A DNA stretch of 64,000 nt from Paenibacillus sp. JNUCC-31 (GTDB taxonomy: Bacteria; Bacillota; Bacilli; Paenibacillales; Paenibacillaceae). Below the pieces are notes generated by a model, which searched no databases, was not told where the DNA came from, and saw only the letters and a list, made by a program, of their open reading frames with translations. Positions 8,780 to 18,295 of this stretch are shown in pieces. Within the stretch, counting starts at the first letter, position 1. Each line of letters starts with the position of its first letter. The position numbers and the translations under genes are program-made. The stretch spans positions 2,604,001-2,668,000 of the forward strand of contig NZ_CP062165.1 of assembly GCF_014844075.1 (NCBI RefSeq). Reading direction: 5' to 3'.

Positions 8780-10183
8780 TCAACCTCGATTGGTAATCCA
8801 TTGCTCTGTCATTTCCAGCACCTTTTCACTACGTGCAATCGCCTCAGCCACCTGGTTCGAAGCTGTTCCGCCGTATACGTTACGAGCATTAACAACCGCT
8901 TCCGGTTGCAGGACATCATAGATCCGCTCATCGAACAGCGGGGAGAACTGCCGGAATTCATCAATGGTCAGATCGAGCAAATACTTGCCGTTTTGGATAC
9001 AGTACAATACCGTCTTACCGATAACCTCATGTGCTTGGCGGAACGGCAAACCTTCTCCCACGAGGAAGTCCGCAATATCCGTAGCGTTGGAGAAATCCTG
9101 ATTGACCGCTTGACGCATCCGACCCTTGTTGACCGTCATCGTGGCAATCATCGGAGCAAACAATTGAAGTGCTCCCTCCAGCGTCGCTACCGTGTCAAAC
9201 ATGCCTTCCTTGTCTTCCTGCATGTCCTTGTTATACGCGAGCGGAAGAGATTTCAGTACGGTAAGCAAACCGATCAGGTTTCCATACACACGTCCGGTTT
9301 TACCACGGACGAGTTCGGGAACGTCCGGATTTTTCTTCTGAGGCATAATGCTGCTGCCCGTGCAGAATGCATCATCCAGTTCAACAAAACCAAACTCCGT
9401 ACTGCTCCACAGCACCAGTTCTTCACTCAGACGGGACAAATGAGTCATGATCAGCGAAGCGGCTGCCAGGAACTCCACAATAAAGTCACGGTCGCTGACC
9501 GCATCCAGACTGTTCTCATATACCCCATCGAATCCCAGTTGTTCCGCCACAAAATGACGGTCAATCGGGAACGTTGTGCCCGCAAGTGCACCTGCACCCA
9601 GTGGCAGCACGTTAATGCGTTTGTAGCTGTCCATCAGACGCTCCGCATCCCGTTGGAACATTGAGACATACGCCATCAGGTGATGGGCGAACAGAATCGG
9701 TTGTGCACGTTGAAGATGCGTATACCCCGGTACAATCGTATCAAGATTGTCTTTGGCTTGTCCGATCAGCGCTTCCTGCAACGAGTGCAGCATGCCAACA
9801 AATCCAACCACCCGCTCACGCAGGTACAAGTGCATATCCGTTGCTACCTGGTCATTTCGGCTGCGTCCTGTATGTAATTTGCCGCCTACAGGGCCGATGG
9901 TATCGATCAGGTTTTTCTCAATGTTCATGTGAATGTCTTCATCCGATACGGAGAATTCCACTTCGCCCGCACGGATTTTGTGCAGAACGGTGATCAAACC
10001 TTCCTTGATCGTCTCTACATCCTCTGCCGGCAGAATGCCGCATTTGCCCAGCATCGTTACATGCGCCAGACTTCCTTGAATATCTTCCTCAGCCAACGCT
10101 TTATCAAAGTTGATTGACGCTGTGTATTCCTCAACCAGGTGATTGGTTTGTTTGGTAAAACGTCCTCCCCACAGCTTGCTCAC
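8780..10183 (-). CDS. argH: Argininosuccinate lyase
   Basis: Last step of arginine biosynthesis: argininosuccinate to arginine plus fumarate. The 467-residue protein carries the lyase signature [11 protein letters not shown] (276-286, catalytic Ser278), the HTGRSRND loop (104-111) and THLQRAQP (155-162), all intact. It is the last gene of the operon, about 100 bases after argG. The open frame reaches 10213, but GTG at 10183 is the likely start: AAAGGGGAG lies 8 bases upstream and translation begins with the conserved (M)SKLWGGRF. A strong terminator follows. Confidence 0.97.
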   Translation of the reverse strand: MSKLWGGRFTKQTNHLVEEYTASINFDKALAEEDIQGSLAHVTMLGKCGILPAEDVETIKEGLITVLHKIRAGEVEFSVSDEDIHMNIEKNLIDTIGPVGGKLHTGRSRNDQVATDMHLYLRERVVGFVGMLHSLQEALIGQAKDNLDTIVPGYTHLQRAQPILFAHHLMAYVSMFQRDAERLMDSYKRINVLPLGAGALAGTTFPIDRHFVAEQLGFDGVYENSLDAVSDRDFIVEFLAAASLIMTHLSRLSEELVLWSSTEFGFVELDDAFCTGSSIMPQKKNPDVPELVRGKTGRVYGNLIGLLTVLKSLPLAYNKDMQEDKEGMFDTVATLEGALQLFAPMIATMTVNKGRMRQAVNQDFSNATDIADFLVGEGLPFRQAHEVIGKTVLYCIQNGKYLLDLTIDEFRQFSPLFDERIYDVLQPEAVVNARNVYGGTASNQVAEAIARSEKVLEMTEQWITNRG

Positions 10184-10289
10184 AGTGAGTACTCCCCTTT
10201 CGCTCATGGACAAAGCCGCTCCTGCCAGATGTGCAAGAACGGCCCGCCTTGTCAGTTATAATCGTTTATGCTCTATATGCAGGATGAAA

Positions 10290-11525
10290 TTAGTTTTTGT
10301 TTTGCTCCACACCGGAGTTTACTTTCAAACGCAATGCGTTCAAGCGGATGAAGCCTGTTGCATCCCCTTGATCGTATGCTTGCGTTGGATCAGCTTCCAT
10401 TGTGGCAATGTCCGGATTGTACAGGCTGACAGGGCTTTTCACCCCTGCGCCGATGATGTTGCCTTTATACAGTTTCACACGAACCGTACCTGTAACATTT
10501 TTTTGGCTCTCGGTCACCAGCGCTTGCAGTGCCAGACGTTCCGGTGCGAACCAGAAACCGTTGTAAACGAGTGTGCTGTAACGTGTGATCAGGCTATCAC
10601 GCAAGTTCATGACTTCGCGGTCCATCGTGATGGATTCCATTTTGCGGTGTGCTGTAAACAGAATGGTTCCGCCCGGTGTCTCATATACGCCACGGCTCTT
10701 CATGCCAACAAAGCGGTTCTCCACCATGTCCACACGGCCGATCCCATGCTTGCCACCCAGCTCGTTCAGTTGCTCCATCACTTGCAGTGGGCTCAAACGC
10801 TCACCATTCAGTGCAACACAATTACCTTGTTCAAAATCAAGTACAACATATTCCGCTTGATCCGGTGCATCTTCAGGTGCGCTGCTGAGCAGGAACATGT
10901 CTTTGTTCTCGTTCGTACTTGGATCGAACCAAGGGTCTTCGAGCACACCGCTCTCATAGCTGATATGCAGCAGGTTACGGTCAGTGGAATACGGTTTCGC
11001 CGCCGATGCGGTTACCGGAATTCCATGTTTCTCAGCGTAAGCGATCATCTCTGCACGTCCTGGGAACTGGTTGCGGAACTCTTCCAGACGCCAAGGCGCG
11101 ATGACCTGAATGTCTGGTGTCAGCGCAGCTGCGTTCAGCTCAAAACGAACCTGGTCATTCCCTTTACCCGTAGCGCCGTGAGCAATCGCAGTAGCGCCTT
11201 CTGCACGAGCGATATCGACCATACGTTTGGCGATCAGTGGGCGTGCGATACTTGTACCGAGCAGGTATTGCCCTTCATAGAGGGCACCCGCCTGGAACAT
11301 GGGATAGATGAAATCTTTTGCGAATTCATCGCGGAGATCGTCGATGTACACTTTGGAAGCGCCAGTAGCGAGTGCTTTTTCCTCAAGGCCGTCCAGTTCA
11401 TCCTTTTGTCCGATATCCGCCGTAAATGCGATAATCTCTGCATCATATGTTTCTTTCAACCATTTCAAAATTACAGATGTGTCCAACCCGCCAGAATAAG
11501 CGAGTACGATTTTTTCCTTAGCCAT
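10290..11525 (-). CDS. argG: Argininosuccinate synthase
   Basis: Joins citrulline and aspartate with ATP to give argininosuccinate. The 411-residue protein opens with the N-type ATP pyrophosphatase P-loop [10 protein letters not shown] (9-18), followed by [18 protein letters not shown] citrulline/ATP-binding residues (here [15 protein letters not shown]) and the APWR segment. The family is about 400 residues, so it is full length. GGGGAGG precedes the ATG. It lies between argF and argH, reading in the same direction. Confidence 0.97.
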   Translation of the reverse strand: MAKEKIVLAYSGGLDTSVILKWLKETYDAEIIAFTADIGQKDELDGLEEKALATGASKVYIDDLRDEFAKDFIYPMFQAGALYEGQYLLGTSIARPLIAKRMVDIARAEGATAIAHGATGKGNDQVRFELNAAALTPDIQVIAPWRLEEFRNQFPGRAEMIAYAEKHGIPVTASAAKPYSTDRNLLHISYESGVLEDPWFDPSTNENKDMFLLSSAPEDAPDQAEYVVLDFEQGNCVALNGERLSPLQVMEQLNELGGKHGIGRVDMVENRFVGMKSRGVYETPGGTILFTAHRKMESITMDREVMNLRDSLITRYSTLVYNGFWFAPERLALQALVTESQKNVTGTVRVKLYKGNIIGAGVKSPVSLYNPDIATMEADPTQAYDQGDATGFIRLNALRLKVNSGVEQNKN

Positions 11526-11610
11526 GTGTGGTGGTCCTCCCCAAGTTCAGTTGCTTAATCTATCATCGCGAAATCTGCACCTAAAATCAACCCATTCAGA
11601 CAAACAGCTT

Positions 11611-12579
11611 CTATTCGCTCATTAACGCAGCCATCAATGCTTTTTGTGCATGCAGACGATTCTCCGCCTGATCAAAGATCAGGGAGTTCGGGCCATCAAT
11701 GACTCCGGCACTCACTTCTTCCCCGCGGTGAGCTGGCAGACAGTGAAGGAACATGTAATCCGGCTTGGCGCCTTTCATCAATTCCTCATCTACCTGATAC
11801 GCTGCAAATGCCTGCTCACGAATCTTCTGTTCCTCTTCAAAACCCATGCTTGCCCATACATCCGTATACACGATATCTGCATCTTTCACAGCTTCCTGTG
11901 CACTGTACGTTACAATCACCTGTGAGCCGCTCTCCTGTGCAATGCTGCGCGCCTGCTCTACAACTGCGCTGTCAGGCTCATACCCTTCCGGAGTCGCTAC
12001 TGCAACATGCATGCCCATCTTCGCTGCACCAAGCATAAGGGAATGCGCCATGTTATTGCCGTCTCCGACATAAGCCATTTTGAGACCTTCCAGCTTGCCT
12101 TTATGCTCAAGAACGGTTTGGAAGTCCGCGAGTACCTGGCATGGATGTGCCGCATCACTCAGGCCGTTAATAACCGGTACATCCGCATGTTGCGCCAGTT
12201 CAGTCACATTATGGTGTCCAAAGGTACGAATCATGATGCCATCCAGGTAACGTGACAGGACTTTGGCTGTATCATGTGTCGTTTCCCCGCGACCAAGTTG
12301 GATATCGTTTTTGCTCAAGAAGAGCGCGTGTCCACCCAACTGGAACATGCCGACTTCAAAGGATACACGCGTACGTGTAGATGATTTTTCAAAAATGAGT
12401 CCGATCGTTTTGCCTTGGAGTGGCTGATACGGAACACCGTTTTTTTGTTTGCCTTTAATCTCAATCGCAAGGTCCAGCAAATAGCGGATTTCCTCCGCTG
12501 TATAATCTGTAAATTCAATAAAATCCCGGCCTCTAAGATCTACCTTCTGGATCTTTTCCGTCTGTTGCGCTTGTGTCAT
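11611..12579 (-). CDS. argF: Ornithine carbamoyltransferase
   Basis: Converts ornithine and carbamoyl phosphate to citrulline. In the 322-residue protein the carbamoyl-phosphate site SSTRTR is at 66-71, and the ornithine loop HCLPAHRGEE is near the C-terminus; the DFQTVLEHKG stretch is also typical. ATG at 12579 is preferred because AAGGAGG lies 11 bases upstream; an in-frame extension to 12621 adds residues the family does not have. Unlike the B. subtilis operon, no carAB genes lie between argD and argF. Confidence 0.96.
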   Translation of the reverse strand: MTQAQQTEKIQKVDLRGRDFIEFTDYTAEEIRYLLDLAIEIKGKQKNGVPYQPLQGKTIGLIFEKSSTRTRVSFEVGMFQLGGHALFLSKNDIQLGRGETTHDTAKVLSRYLDGIMIRTFGHHNVTELAQHADVPVINGLSDAAHPCQVLADFQTVLEHKGKLEGLKMAYVGDGNNMAHSLMLGAAKMGMHVAVATPEGYEPDSAVVEQARSIAQESGSQVIVTYSAQEAVKDADIVYTDVWASMGFEEEQKIREQAFAAYQVDEELMKGAKPDYMFLHCLPAHRGEEVSAGVIDGPNSLIFDQAENRLHAQKALMAALMSE

Positions 12580-12725
12580 GTTAATGTTGTCCTCCTTATT
12601 TCCGGTTCCCTGCACCCGCATGGGCAGAAGAGTGTAGAAGATTGAGATTTGACCATCCGGCTGCTCACGTGCATCTTCCGCTAGTTTACCGCGCGGCTAC
12701 AGGGATTCATCATCTTGTTCCGCAT

Positions 12726-12745
12726 CGAGGCCGGTGAAGGCCTCG
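12726..12745. repeat. GC-rich hairpin in the argD-argF spacer
   Basis: CGAGGCC (12726-12732) and GGCCTCG (12739-12745) form a 7-bp stem with a 6-base loop. There is no T tract, so it is not an intrinsic terminator; it may be an mRNA processing or stabilising element inside the operon. Confidence 0.4.
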
Positions 12746-12785
12746 AGTCAGAAAGGTTCCTAAACGAATTACTTTATACGTCCAA

Positions 12786-14042
12786 TTAAGCGTTCTTCGC
12801 CGCCACATGCTCTTCAATCAATGTAGCTACCAGGGACACTGCTTCGTCAATCTCTTCCTTGCTCACATACAGATTCGGAAGCAGACGAATGACATTCGGT
12901 CCTGCGGATACAAAGAGAATGCCTCGCTTCTGACCAGCAAGCACGATGTCGCCTACCGCTTCAGCACATTCAATTCCGACCAGCAGACCCATACCCCGTA
13001 CTTCTTTTACAAACGCATTACCTGTCAGGCGCTCCCGCAGGGAGTTCATCAGGTATTCGCCCATTTCAGCTGCACGCTCTGGCAGGTGGTCTTCCAGCAT
13101 CGTTTCAATCGTTGCAATGACAACAGAGGAAGCAAGCGGTGTGCCGCCAAACGTCGTTGCATGGCTGCCCGCCGTAAACGCATCCTTCAGATAACCTTTA
13201 CCCAGCATCGCACCTACAGGGAATCCACTGCCAATACCTTTGGCTACCGTGAAAATGTCTGGCTCAATGCCATAATGCTCATGCGCGAACAATTTACCTG
13301 TACGTCCCATTCCCGTCTGCACTTCGTCTACAATCAACAGCAGTCCGTGCTCTTCACACAGTTTCCGAACATGGTGGACAAAATCCGGCTTGACTGGGTG
13401 CACACCACCCTCGGCTTGCACCATTTCCAGCATAATCGCTGCTGTATGGGGTCCAATCGCCGATTCAAGTGCCGCTGTGTCATGCAAGGGTACAGTTACG
13501 AATCCGGCTGGCAATGGCAAAAATCCTTCTTTCACCTTATCCTGCCCGGTTGCCGTTAATGTTGCGAGTGTCCGTCCGTGGAAGGACTGGGCAAATGTAA
13601 TGACTTCGTACCGATCTGTACCCTTCACCTTCTGGTGATAGCGACGAGCCAGTTTAATGGCCGCTTCGTTCGCTTCTGCACCGCTGTTACAAAAGAACAC
13701 GGCATCTGCGCACGTATTTGCTGTCAACAAAGTGGCTGCTTTTTCCTGACCCGGAATCTGGAACAAGTTAGAGACATGCCACAGCTCATCTATTTGAGCT
13801 TTCAGCTTGGCTCCTACCTTCTCCGGTGCATGGCCCAGGCTCGTTACAGCCAATCCGCACATAAAATCGAGATAACGGTTGCCCTGATCATCCCATAACC
13901 AGCTGCCTTTTCCCTTGACCAGACTAATCGGATAACGTGCATACGTTTGGAAAAGAGAGCTTTCCGTCTGGGCCGCTGCCCCTGTCGCCGCTACGCCCGC
14001 TACTGCTGTGCCAGAACCTGGCTGTTCATTGCCTTTTGCCAT
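12786..14042 (-). CDS. argD: Acetylornithine transaminase
   Basis: PLP-dependent class III aminotransferase making N-acetylornithine from N-acetylglutamate semialdehyde. In the 418-residue protein Lys268 in FTVAKGIGSGFP binds PLP, Asp239 in IVDEVQTG contacts the cofactor, and NSGAEANEAAIK (119-130) is the phosphate-site region. Residues 1-28 form an Ala/Gly/Thr-rich extension before the usual start near LFQTYARYPI; it looks disordered and is not a targeting signal I recognise. AAGGAG lies 9 bases before the ATG at 14042; a GTG directly upstream is in frame. A structured repeat lies between this gene and argB. Confidence 0.95.
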   Translation of the reverse strand: MAKGNEQPGSGTAVAGVAATGAAAQTESSLFQTYARYPISLVKGKGSWLWDDQGNRYLDFMCGLAVTSLGHAPEKVGAKLKAQIDELWHVSNLFQIPGQEKAATLLTANTCADAVFFCNSGAEANEAAIKLARRYHQKVKGTDRYEVITFAQSFHGRTLATLTATGQDKVKEGFLPLPAGFVTVPLHDTAALESAIGPHTAAIMLEMVQAEGGVHPVKPDFVHHVRKLCEEHGLLLIVDEVQTGMGRTGKLFAHEHYGIEPDIFTVAKGIGSGFPVGAMLGKGYLKDAFTAGSHATTFGGTPLASSVVIATIETMLEDHLPERAAEMGEYLMNSLRERLTGNAFVKEVRGMGLLVGIECAEAVGDIVLAGQKRGILFVSAGPNVIRLLPNLYVSKEEIDEAVSLVATLIEEHVAAKNA

Positions 14043-14162
14043 CACCTATCACTCCTTATTTGTTGGTACACTCCTAAGGTGAATAAAACATAACACTAGA
14101 CCACTTGATTGCAGTCCACCTTCCGAACATATGCATACTTCCACTTCGATGACAGAACAACC

Positions 14163-14330
14163 TTCCGATCGCTGTTATCCCCAGATTTCTTCAATTCATT
14201 TTTAAAGGTGGAAATCCAGTGATAAAGGCGCACGCTCCGCTTCTTCAGGTTATTTCTGTCCTCTCCGTTCTCGCGTTGATGTCTTCAGATTGGTTCTGCA
14301 CTCTTCGTTATCGTGCTATGGCAGATTCAC
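14163..14330 (+). repeat. Structured intergenic repeat, copy 1 (argD-argB spacer)
   Basis: It begins TTCCGATCGCTGTTATCC and carries an imperfect stem (TTATC at 14175-14179 with GATAA at 14221-14225; GATTTC with GAAATC), then GCGCACGCTCCGCTTCT. Two further copies are at 15329 and 22354 in the same orientation. Only this copy has a near-duplicated tail (CTTCAGGTTATTTCTG... and CTTCAGATTGGTTCTG...). The rest of the 354-base spacer shows nothing else. Confidence 0.8.
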
Positions 14331-14396
14331 AAAAATCGAGTACATATTTTTTTATATAATATAAGACTTTTAAGACTCTAGCGTATTGAGAGCAAG

Positions 14397-15236
14397 TTAA
14401 TGCATACGCATAATTCGGGTTCCGATCGTTTCTCCGCCAAGCACACGGCTCAGGATCTGTGGTTCGCTGCCGTCTACGATGACGACCTCACGCACTTTGC
14501 CGTGAATACAAGCGATGGCTGCGCGTACCTTCGGAATCATGCCGCCGTAGATTTCTCCAGTTTGGATCATATCCTCAATCTCCTGTACGGAAACGGATGC
14601 CAATACTTTTTTCTCGCCGCCTACGGTCTTCATGATGCCAGGAACATCGGTTACTACGATCATCCGGCTAACTCCGAGATGAGAGGCTACCGCACCTGCG
14701 GCTGTATCTGCGTTGATGTTATAACGTTGGCCTGATGCATCCACACCAACTGGCGCAATAACTGGCATATAGCCCATGTTTACGATACCTTGAATAATCT
14801 CCGCATTAACGCCCGTTACGTCACCTACCCAGCCAATCTCTGCATGGTTGGTAACGGGTTTCGCCTGTATCAGACCACCGTCCACACCCGACAAGCCCAG
14901 CGCACGTCCACCGACACGTTGGATCAGGCGTACGATCTGTTTGTTGATACTCCCCGCAAGAACCATTTCCACCACATCCAGCACGGGTTCTGTCGTCTTG
15001 CGCAATCCGTTCACGAACTCGGTCTCAATGCCCAGCTTCGCCAAGTTATCCGAAATCGCAGGGCCACCGCCATGCACGATGACAGGCTGAGTCCCTTGGG
15101 ACTGCAAGTCACGCAGATCTGCAAAAAAGGATTCAGGCAATGCCGCCAACGTGCTGCCTCCGCATTTCATGACAAACGTCTGCTTCTCGGCACCTGACTC
15201 AGCTCCGGCACTCTCATTTTGCAATGTTGAATTCAT
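14397..15236 (-). CDS. argB: Acetylglutamate kinase
   Basis: Phosphorylates N-acetylglutamate, the usual control point of the pathway. The 279-residue protein has the amino-acid-kinase features KCGGSTL near residue 24, the substrate loop VHGGGPAISDNL, and the C-terminal GGMIPKVRAA. It has no long N-terminal helix of the kind that mediates hexamer formation and arginine feedback in some acetylglutamate kinases; only a short Glu/Ala-rich leader of about 18 residues is present. ATG at 15236 has AAAGGAG 7 bases upstream. Repeat copies lie on both sides of the gene. Confidence 0.96.
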   Translation of the reverse strand: MNSTLQNESAGAESGAEKQTFVMKCGGSTLAALPESFFADLRDLQSQGTQPVIVHGGGPAISDNLAKLGIETEFVNGLRKTTEPVLDVVEMVLAGSINKQIVRLIQRVGGRALGLSGVDGGLIQAKPVTNHAEIGWVGDVTGVNAEIIQGIVNMGYMPVIAPVGVDASGQRYNINADTAAGAVASHLGVSRMIVVTDVPGIMKTVGGEKKVLASVSVQEIEDMIQTGEIYGGMIPKVRAAIACIHGKVREVVIVDGSEPQILSRVLGGETIGTRIMRMH

Positions 15237-15328
15237 GAGGGCACTCCTTTCATTTAAAAAATTCTAAAGGGCTTAACACTTAATTGATGCGATAATTGAT
15301 GGCTGACCGTTCCGAATCCGGATCGTTC

Positions 15329-15450
15329 TTTCGATCGCTGTTGTCTCCAGGTTTTTTTGAATCCCTCTTTGGAGGGAAAAACCCGGAGACAAAGGCGAAC
15401 GCTCCGCTTCTACAGAATCGATTCCGTCTTCTCCACTGACTTCACCAGTG
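15329..15450 (+). repeat. Structured intergenic repeat, copy 2 (argB-argJ spacer)
   Basis: This copy folds best: TTGTCTCCAGGTTTTT (from 15341) pairs with AAAAACCCGGAGACAA (to 15392) with one mismatch, closed by an inner CCCTC/GAGGG hairpin. AGGCGAACGCTCCGCTTCT follows. Compared with copies 1 and 3, stem changes occur on both strands (A-T to G-C pairs), keeping the pairing. Nothing else was recognised in the 323-base spacer. Confidence 0.85.
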
Positions 15451-15559
15451 TTCAACTACCAAATAAAGTTCAATCCTTATACATTTTCTATATATTATTT
15501 GTGAAACAGCTTCTCGTAGGGAAGCTGTTAGCTTCAATAAAATTAATTCAAAATATTTA

Positions 15560-16798
15560 TTACGTGCGGTATGCCGCGTTAATTCGTACATAGTCATACG
15601 TCAGGTCACAGCCCCAAGCGGTAGCTGTTCCCTTGCCGTGGTGCAGATCGACCACGATGCGTACGGTATCCGTCTGCAAGTAGGCCAACGCCGCTTCTTC
15701 GTCAAATACGACCGGACGGGACTGTGCAAGTACAGAAATATCTCCCAGACGGATATCAACCGTCTCCGGGTTGACTGGCTGCCCTGCGCGCCCTACAGCT
15801 GCAATAATACGTCCCCAGTTGGCATCCGCGCCAAACATGGCGGATTTCACCAGGCTGGAGCCAATGACGGTCTTCGCAATCGCTTGCGCGGATTCATCAC
15901 TAACTGCACCTGTAACCTGTACCTCAACCAGCTTCGTTGCTCCTTCGCCATCACGTGCAATGGCTTTGGCAAGCACTTCGCACACATAAGTAAATCCGGC
16001 AGCAAAAGCTTTCCAATCCGGATGTTCCACAGTCAGTTCTTCATTGCCTGCCAGACCACTGGACATCGCTACAAGCATGTCGTTTGTGCTTGTATCTCCA
16101 TCCACTGTAATCATGTTGAAGGTATGGTTGGTCGCCTGGCGCAGCAGGCGCTGCAACGCTTCTGCGCCAATGACCGCATCTGAGGTCATAAAGGCCAACA
16201 TGGTCGCCATATTCGGATGAATCATCCCCGATCCCTTGGCGGCACCTGCAATTGTAATCGTTTTGCCGTTCACTTCAACGGCGACGCAGGCTTCTTTTTT
16301 CACCAAATCGGTTGTCAGAATAGCTTGGGAAAAATGCTCCGCTTCTTCTTCTTCCTTGCCCATGTGTGCCGGAAGGCCGCTAATCCCCGAGTGCACAGCG
16401 TCCATCTTCAGCAATTCACCAATGACACCTGTGGAGGCGACAGCAACATCCTCTTCCGCTACACCCAATTCACGTGCAGCCGCCGTACGCATGGCGTAGG
16501 CATCCTCTTCGCCTTGTTGCCCGGTACACGCATTGGCGTTGCCGCTGTTCACGATGACTGCCTGAAGGCGTCCATTGCTCAAGCTCTCACGTGTGACTTT
16601 CAGAGGCGCGGCCTGGAACACGTTCGTTGTATACACCGCGGCAGCGGTAGCTGGAACGTCACAGCGGATCGCTCCGATGTCGTTGCGAGATGTTTTTTTC
16701 AAACCACAATGCAGTCCGCCAGCAGTAAACCCGCGCGGGGTTACAATCGTTCCGTTCTCAACTATCGTAAAAGCCTTTTGCTCCACATTCGTTCCCAT
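15560..16798 (-). CDS. argJ: Bifunctional ornithine acetyltransferase / N-acetylglutamate synthase
   Basis: Moves the acetyl group from N-acetylornithine to glutamate, recycling it; bifunctional forms also use acetyl-CoA. The 412-residue precursor carries the self-cleavage site HPNMATMLAF with Thr199 as the new N-terminal nucleophile of the beta chain, and the VNSGNANACTG and STGVIGELL stretches. Having argJ explains why no argA or argE is present in the cluster. GGGGG precedes the ATG. A short possible ORF lies between argC and this gene. Confidence 0.96.
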   Translation of the reverse strand: MGTNVEQKAFTIVENGTIVTPRGFTAGGLHCGLKKTSRNDIGAIRCDVPATAAAVYTTNVFQAAPLKVTRESLSNGRLQAVIVNSGNANACTGQQGEEDAYAMRTAAARELGVAEEDVAVASTGVIGELLKMDAVHSGISGLPAHMGKEEEEAEHFSQAILTTDLVKKEACVAVEVNGKTITIAGAAKGSGMIHPNMATMLAFMTSDAVIGAEALQRLLRQATNHTFNMITVDGDTSTNDMLVAMSSGLAGNEELTVEHPDWKAFAAGFTYVCEVLAKAIARDGEGATKLVEVQVTGAVSDESAQAIAKTVIGSSLVKSAMFGADANWGRIIAAVGRAGQPVNPETVDIRLGDISVLAQSRPVVFDEEAALAYLQTDTVRIVVDLHHGKGTATAWGCDLTYDYVRINAAYRT

Positions 16799-16811
16799 AT
16801 GTTATCCCCCG

Positions 16812-16904
16812 TTATGCGTTCGGCTGCATGCCGATGATCCGCTCGCTTAGCTTGATCCGATTCTCCTTAGCTGGTTCCGGAATGACGTCTGCACGCTCTT
16901 CCAC
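16812..16904 (-). CDS. Possible 30-residue peptide between argC and argJ
   Basis: A GTG at 16904 (or TTG at 16907) follows the argC stop by 11 bases. AAGGA at the argC stop is 8 bases before the GTG. The frame encodes a hydrophilic, charged peptide starting (M)EERADVIPEP and ending IIGMQPNA, and stops 13 bases before the argJ start. Together with the flanks it fills the whole spacer and would be translationally coupled to argC. I do not recognise the sequence; it could also be a remnant or chance. Confidence 0.4.
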   Translation of the reverse strand: MEERADVIPEPAKENRIKLSERIIGMQPNA

Positions 16905-16915
16905 CAAACCAATCC

Positions 16916-17965
16916 TTACGGATATACCGGCGTCATGTTCAGCCCGAGGTTCTCCTCCCATCCCATCATCAGGTTCATATTTTGAATCGCTTGCCCGGAT
17001 GCACCTTTCACCAGGTTGTCAATAACCGAAATGATCGTCAAACGACCTGTACGAGGGTCAGCGGCAAATCCGATATCACAATAGTTCGATCCGTACACTT
17101 CCTTGGTTGAAGGCCAGATCCCCGGCTCACGCACACGCACGAAAGGCCGATTCTCATAATATTTGCGATACAGATCAATGATTTCACGGTCACTGTGTTC
17201 GCCAGTTAGTTTGGCATACATCGTACTCATGATCCCACGCGTCATCGGCACCAGCTGCGTTGTGAATGTTACTGTGACTGGAGTTCCAATGATATTGCCC
17301 AGCACTTGCTCAATTTCAGGAATATGCTGATGTTTATTGAGTTTGTATACTTTGAAATTCTCATTCATTTCTGCATAATGATTCGTCAGACTTGTTCCCC
17401 GTCCCGCACCCGATACACCGGATTTGGCATCAATGATGATACTGGAAGGATCAATCCATCCCGCCTCAACAGCTGGAATCAAGCCGAGTAACGTAGCCGT
17501 CGGGTAACAGCCTGGGTTGGAAATAAAGCTTTTGCCCTTCACTTCGTCTCCATACACCTCTGCCATGCCGTATACCGCCTGTTCCAGCAATGAAGCAGAT
17601 GGTGCCGGGTGTTTATACCACTCTTCATACACCGTTCCATCCTTGAGTCTGAAATCTCCAGACAGATCAATGACTTTAAGACCTGCTTCAAGCAGGCTCG
17701 GAACGAGTTTCGCGCTTACACCAGACGGGGTTGCTGTGAACACCAGATCTGCACGACTTGCGATCTCAGCCGGGTCTACTCCGTCGAGTGGCCTATGAAT
17801 CACGTCCGTCAAATGCGGGAATCCATCTGCGATGGACTCACCACTGCTGGATGAAGAGATTACCGAAGTAATTTCAACCTGCGGATGGTTCTGGAAAAAA
17901 CGAATCAGCTCCACCCCGCCGTAGCCGGTGGAACCGACGATTGCCACTTTTAATTTGTTATTCAC
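16916..17965 (-). CDS. argC: N-acetyl-gamma-glutamyl-phosphate reductase
   Basis: NADPH-dependent reduction of N-acetylglutamyl phosphate to the semialdehyde. In the 349-residue protein the NADP loop is GSTGYGG (11-17) and the catalytic Cys153 lies in SNPGCYPTA. It is the first gene of the arginine operon. The start is GTG at 17965 with GGGGGAG 5 bases upstream. The promoter about 100 bases upstream carries an ARG-box-like sequence, so repression by ArgR/AhrC with arginine is likely; no argR gene is in the window. Confidence 0.96.
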   Translation of the reverse strand: MNNKLKVAIVGSTGYGGVELIRFFQNHPQVEITSVISSSSSGESIADGFPHLTDVIHRPLDGVDPAEIASRADLVFTATPSGVSAKLVPSLLEAGLKVIDLSGDFRLKDGTVYEEWYKHPAPSASLLEQAVYGMAEVYGDEVKGKSFISNPGCYPTATLLGLIPAVEAGWIDPSSIIIDAKSGVSGAGRGTSLTNHYAEMNENFKVYKLNKHQHIPEIEQVLGNIIGTPVTVTFTTQLVPMTRGIMSTMYAKLTGEHSDREIIDLYRKYYENRPFVRVREPGIWPSTKEVYGSNYCDIGFAADPRTGRLTIISVIDNLVKGASGQAIQNMNLMMGWEENLGLNMTPVYP

Positions 17966-18052
17966 TCTCGCTCCCCCAATCTCGTTGTATGCGCTACTTA
18001 TACTGTTCTCCTGCTCTCAATGAGCCTTCATACAGCAATTCCGTCGCTTCTA

Positions 18053-18097
18053 TGCATATTTGTGTATTATTATACGACTCTAGTTATATAAATACAA
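18053..18097 (-). promoter_or_regulatory. arg operon promoter and ARG-box-like operator
   Basis: On the minus strand: -35 TTGTAT (18092-18097), 17-base spacer, -10 TATAAT (18069-18074). The sequence TGCATATTTGTGTA (18053-18066) just downstream of -10 matches the ArgR/AhrC half-site consensus TGNATWWWWATNCA at 12 of 14 positions and would cover the transcription start. The rest of the 330-base spacer to cls shows nothing else firm. Confidence 0.65.
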
Positions 18098-18295
18098 CAC
18101 TCTCTCATCAATTTCACATGGATTCTTATGGCTCCCGAACATATCTTTCCAACATCTGCGGACGAACCGGGATACTTCTGCTAAAATACGTATTATAGGA
18201 AACATTACAACCAGGGTCTAATTCATAATCAATCTACACGAGGAAGGGTTTATGAATGGATTCATGATGGTCATTATGAAACATGGGGGACTACA

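Noticed and set aside
10143..11558. Long plus-strand open frame (471 codons) opposite argG
   Set aside because: It is the antisense of argG, Cys/His/Arg-rich with no domain, and results from codon bias on the coding strand.
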